Positions 37,404 to 40,268 of a DNA stretch of 40,268 nt are shown here, one piece after another (the first letter of the stretch is position 1; the number at the start of each line of letters is the position of its first letter). The DNA comes from an uncultured Clostridia bacterium (GTDB lineage: Bacteria > Bacillota > Clostridia > Oscillospirales > Acutalibacteraceae), in NCBI GenBank assembly GCA_947169815.1, contig CAMVRG010000002.1, positions 1-40,268 on the forward strand, read 5' to 3'. The notes beneath the pieces were generated by a model, which was given only the letters and a program-made list of their open reading frames with translations, ran no database searches and was not told the origin of the DNA. The position numbers were made by a program, and so were the translations under genes.

Positions 37404-37637
37404 ATGTTTATACATTTAGGCGAAAATACGGTAATTACCGATAAAAAAATAATCGGCGTGTTTGATATGGATACCTCGACGGTAAATAAGGCTACGAGGG
37501 ATTATCTTTCCGCCGCCGAAAAGAATAAAAAGGTTGAATACGTAAATTTTGACCTTCCGAAAAGCTTTATCGTGACTGATGAAAAAATATATATCAGCCC
37601 GATAAATACAAGTACGATAAATAAAAGAAGTAAATAA
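37404..37637 (+). CDS. remB: DUF370 regulator RemB (YaaB)
   Basis: A 77-residue protein of the RemA/RemB DUF370 family, at the conserved recF-gyrB position. It opens MFIHLGENTVITDKKIIGVFDMDTSTVNKATRDYL and ends KSFIVTDEKIYISPINTSTINKR. In B. subtilis RemB takes part in biofilm matrix control, and its homologue RemA is an oligomeric DNA-binding protein. Only two bases separate it from recF, and no clear ribosome site exists apart from recF coding sequence (GAGGACGG). Confidence 0.92.
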   Translation: MFIHLGENTVITDKKIIGVFDMDTSTVNKATRDYLSAAEKNKKVEYVNFDLPKSFIVTDEKIYISPINTSTINKRSK

Positions 37638-39665
<2,028 letters not shown>

Positions 39666-39690
39666 GGTTTCATAATAAGGAGGAAACACA

Positions 39691-40268
39691 ATGAACGAAG
39701 AAATCCGTTATGATAACCAGAAAATCGTAGACGTAGAAATAAGCGACGAGATAAGAAAGGCGTTCCTTGATTATTCAATGAGCGTTATCGTATCGCGTGC
39801 GCTACCCGACGTAAGAGACGGCTTAAAGCCCGTACACAGGCGTATTTTATACGCTATGTATAAAAACAATCTTTATCCTACTAATCCGTACAGAAAGTGC
39901 GCAACGACCGTCGGCGACGTGCTCGGTCATTATCACCCCCACGGCGACGCTTCGGTTTACGACGCTATGGTAAGGCTTGCACAGACCTTCTCAATGAGAC
40001 ATATCCTCGTTGACGGTCACGGAAACTTCGGTTCAATCGACGGCGACCCCGCCGCCGCTTACAGATATACCGAATCCCGTCTTTCAAAAACGGCAATGAA
40101 AATGCTTGAGGATATTAAGAAGGATACTGTCGACTGGGCTCCGAACTTTGACGATACCGAAAACGAGCCTACCGTCCTTCCCGCCCGTTTTCCGAACCTT
40201 CTCGTAAACGGCTCTTCGGGTATAGCCGTAGGTATGGCAACGAATATTCCGCCTCATAATATGCGCGA
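39691..40268 (+). CDS. gyrA: DNA gyrase subunit A, N-terminal part (cut by window edge)
   Basis: The first 192 codons of the DNA-cleaving subunit, absent from the ORF track because it has no stop in the window. It begins [56 protein letters not shown]. The quinolone-resistance region reads [17 protein letters not shown], with Ala87 where E. coli has Ser83 and Ser88 for Ala84. The catalytic Tyr is Tyr126 in [17 protein letters not shown] precedes the ATG. It follows gyrB by 25 bp. Confidence 0.97.
   Translation, partial: MNEEIRYDNQKIVDVEISDEIRKAFLDYSMSVIVSRALPDVRDGLKPVHRRILYAMYKNNLYPTNPYRKCATTVGDVLGHYHPHGDASVYDAMVRLAQTFSMRHILVDGHGNFGSIDGDPAAAYRYTESRLSKTAMKMLEDIKKDTVDWAPNFDDTENEPTVLPARFPNLLVNGSSGIAVGMATNIPPHNMR

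Overview
The window looks like a chromosomal segment from a low-to-mid GC, Gram-positive Clostridia-type anaerobe (Oscillospiraceae/Ruminococcus-like; this is inference from gene content, I cannot place the species). Support comes from the dnaA-dnaN-yaaA-recF-remB-gyrB-gyrA origin order, an FMN-riboswitch-controlled RibU, YabE-like 3D/G5 and SleB-like wall hydrolases, a half-dockerin protein, strong AGGAGG-type ribosome sites and near-consensus sigma-A promoters with 16-17 bp spacers.

Layout, left to right. (1) 1-2355: a palindromic repeat remnant, then hypB (Ni chaperone GTPase) and a GPH-type sugar/cation symporter. (2) 8635 down to 2403, minus strand: a purine-salvage operon, xpt > BMP-type lipoprotein > double ATPase > permease > permease > hpt, i.e. 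purine nucleoside/base uptake joined to two phosphoribosyltransferases. It is driven by one clear promoter with a short leader and no visible purine riboswitch. (3) 8804-10953: a secreted alpha/beta hydrolase with a C-terminal FN3-like domain, then about 980 bp without protein genes. That stretch holds tRNA-Arg(CCT), its terminator, a 20-nt duplicate of the tRNA 3' end, several long perfect hairpins and an unexplained degenerate tract. (4) 10954-16520: cell-envelope genes (YabE-like G5/3D protein, SleB-like hydrolase, small membrane protein), an OGG1-type DNA glycosylase, a DUF2974 lipase-like protein with an amphipathic tail, and a membrane-anchored secreted protein. (5) 16625-18198, minus: a DUF421-domain protein, a Zn-sensor-type ArsR repressor with its own operator, and rsmE. 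(6) 18301-23155, plus: a tightly packed five-gene run of a CDF-like transporter without the cytosolic domain, a metallophosphoesterase, DUF5058, a partner membrane protein and an M20 peptidase. (7) 23264-26398: a secreted FN3 protein, FMN riboswitch plus ribU, and class II fructose-bisphosphate aldolase. (8) 26544-30030: an E2-type acyltransferase core fused to about 220 residues of charged helix, a secreted transglutaminase-like protein with a single dockerin-type repeat, and a small protein. (9) 33171 down to 30066, minus: LCP-like protein > folE > folP > folB > folK. (10) 33172-40268: the replication origin region and dnaA to gyrA, the last cut by the window edge.

Genes on both sides of the 33.2 kb intergenic region diverge from it, with a DnaA-box-like site between the two promoters. 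This fits an origin in or near 33.2-35.0 kb.

The least ordinary items are the E2/charged-helix fusion, the CDF-phosphoesterase-DUF5058-M20 run, the palindrome-rich tRNA locus with its att-like 3'-end duplicate, and two families of dispersed palindromic repeats. Nothing here is clearly a new defence or mobile system; I found no CRISPR array, integrase, transposase or toxin-antitoxin pair.
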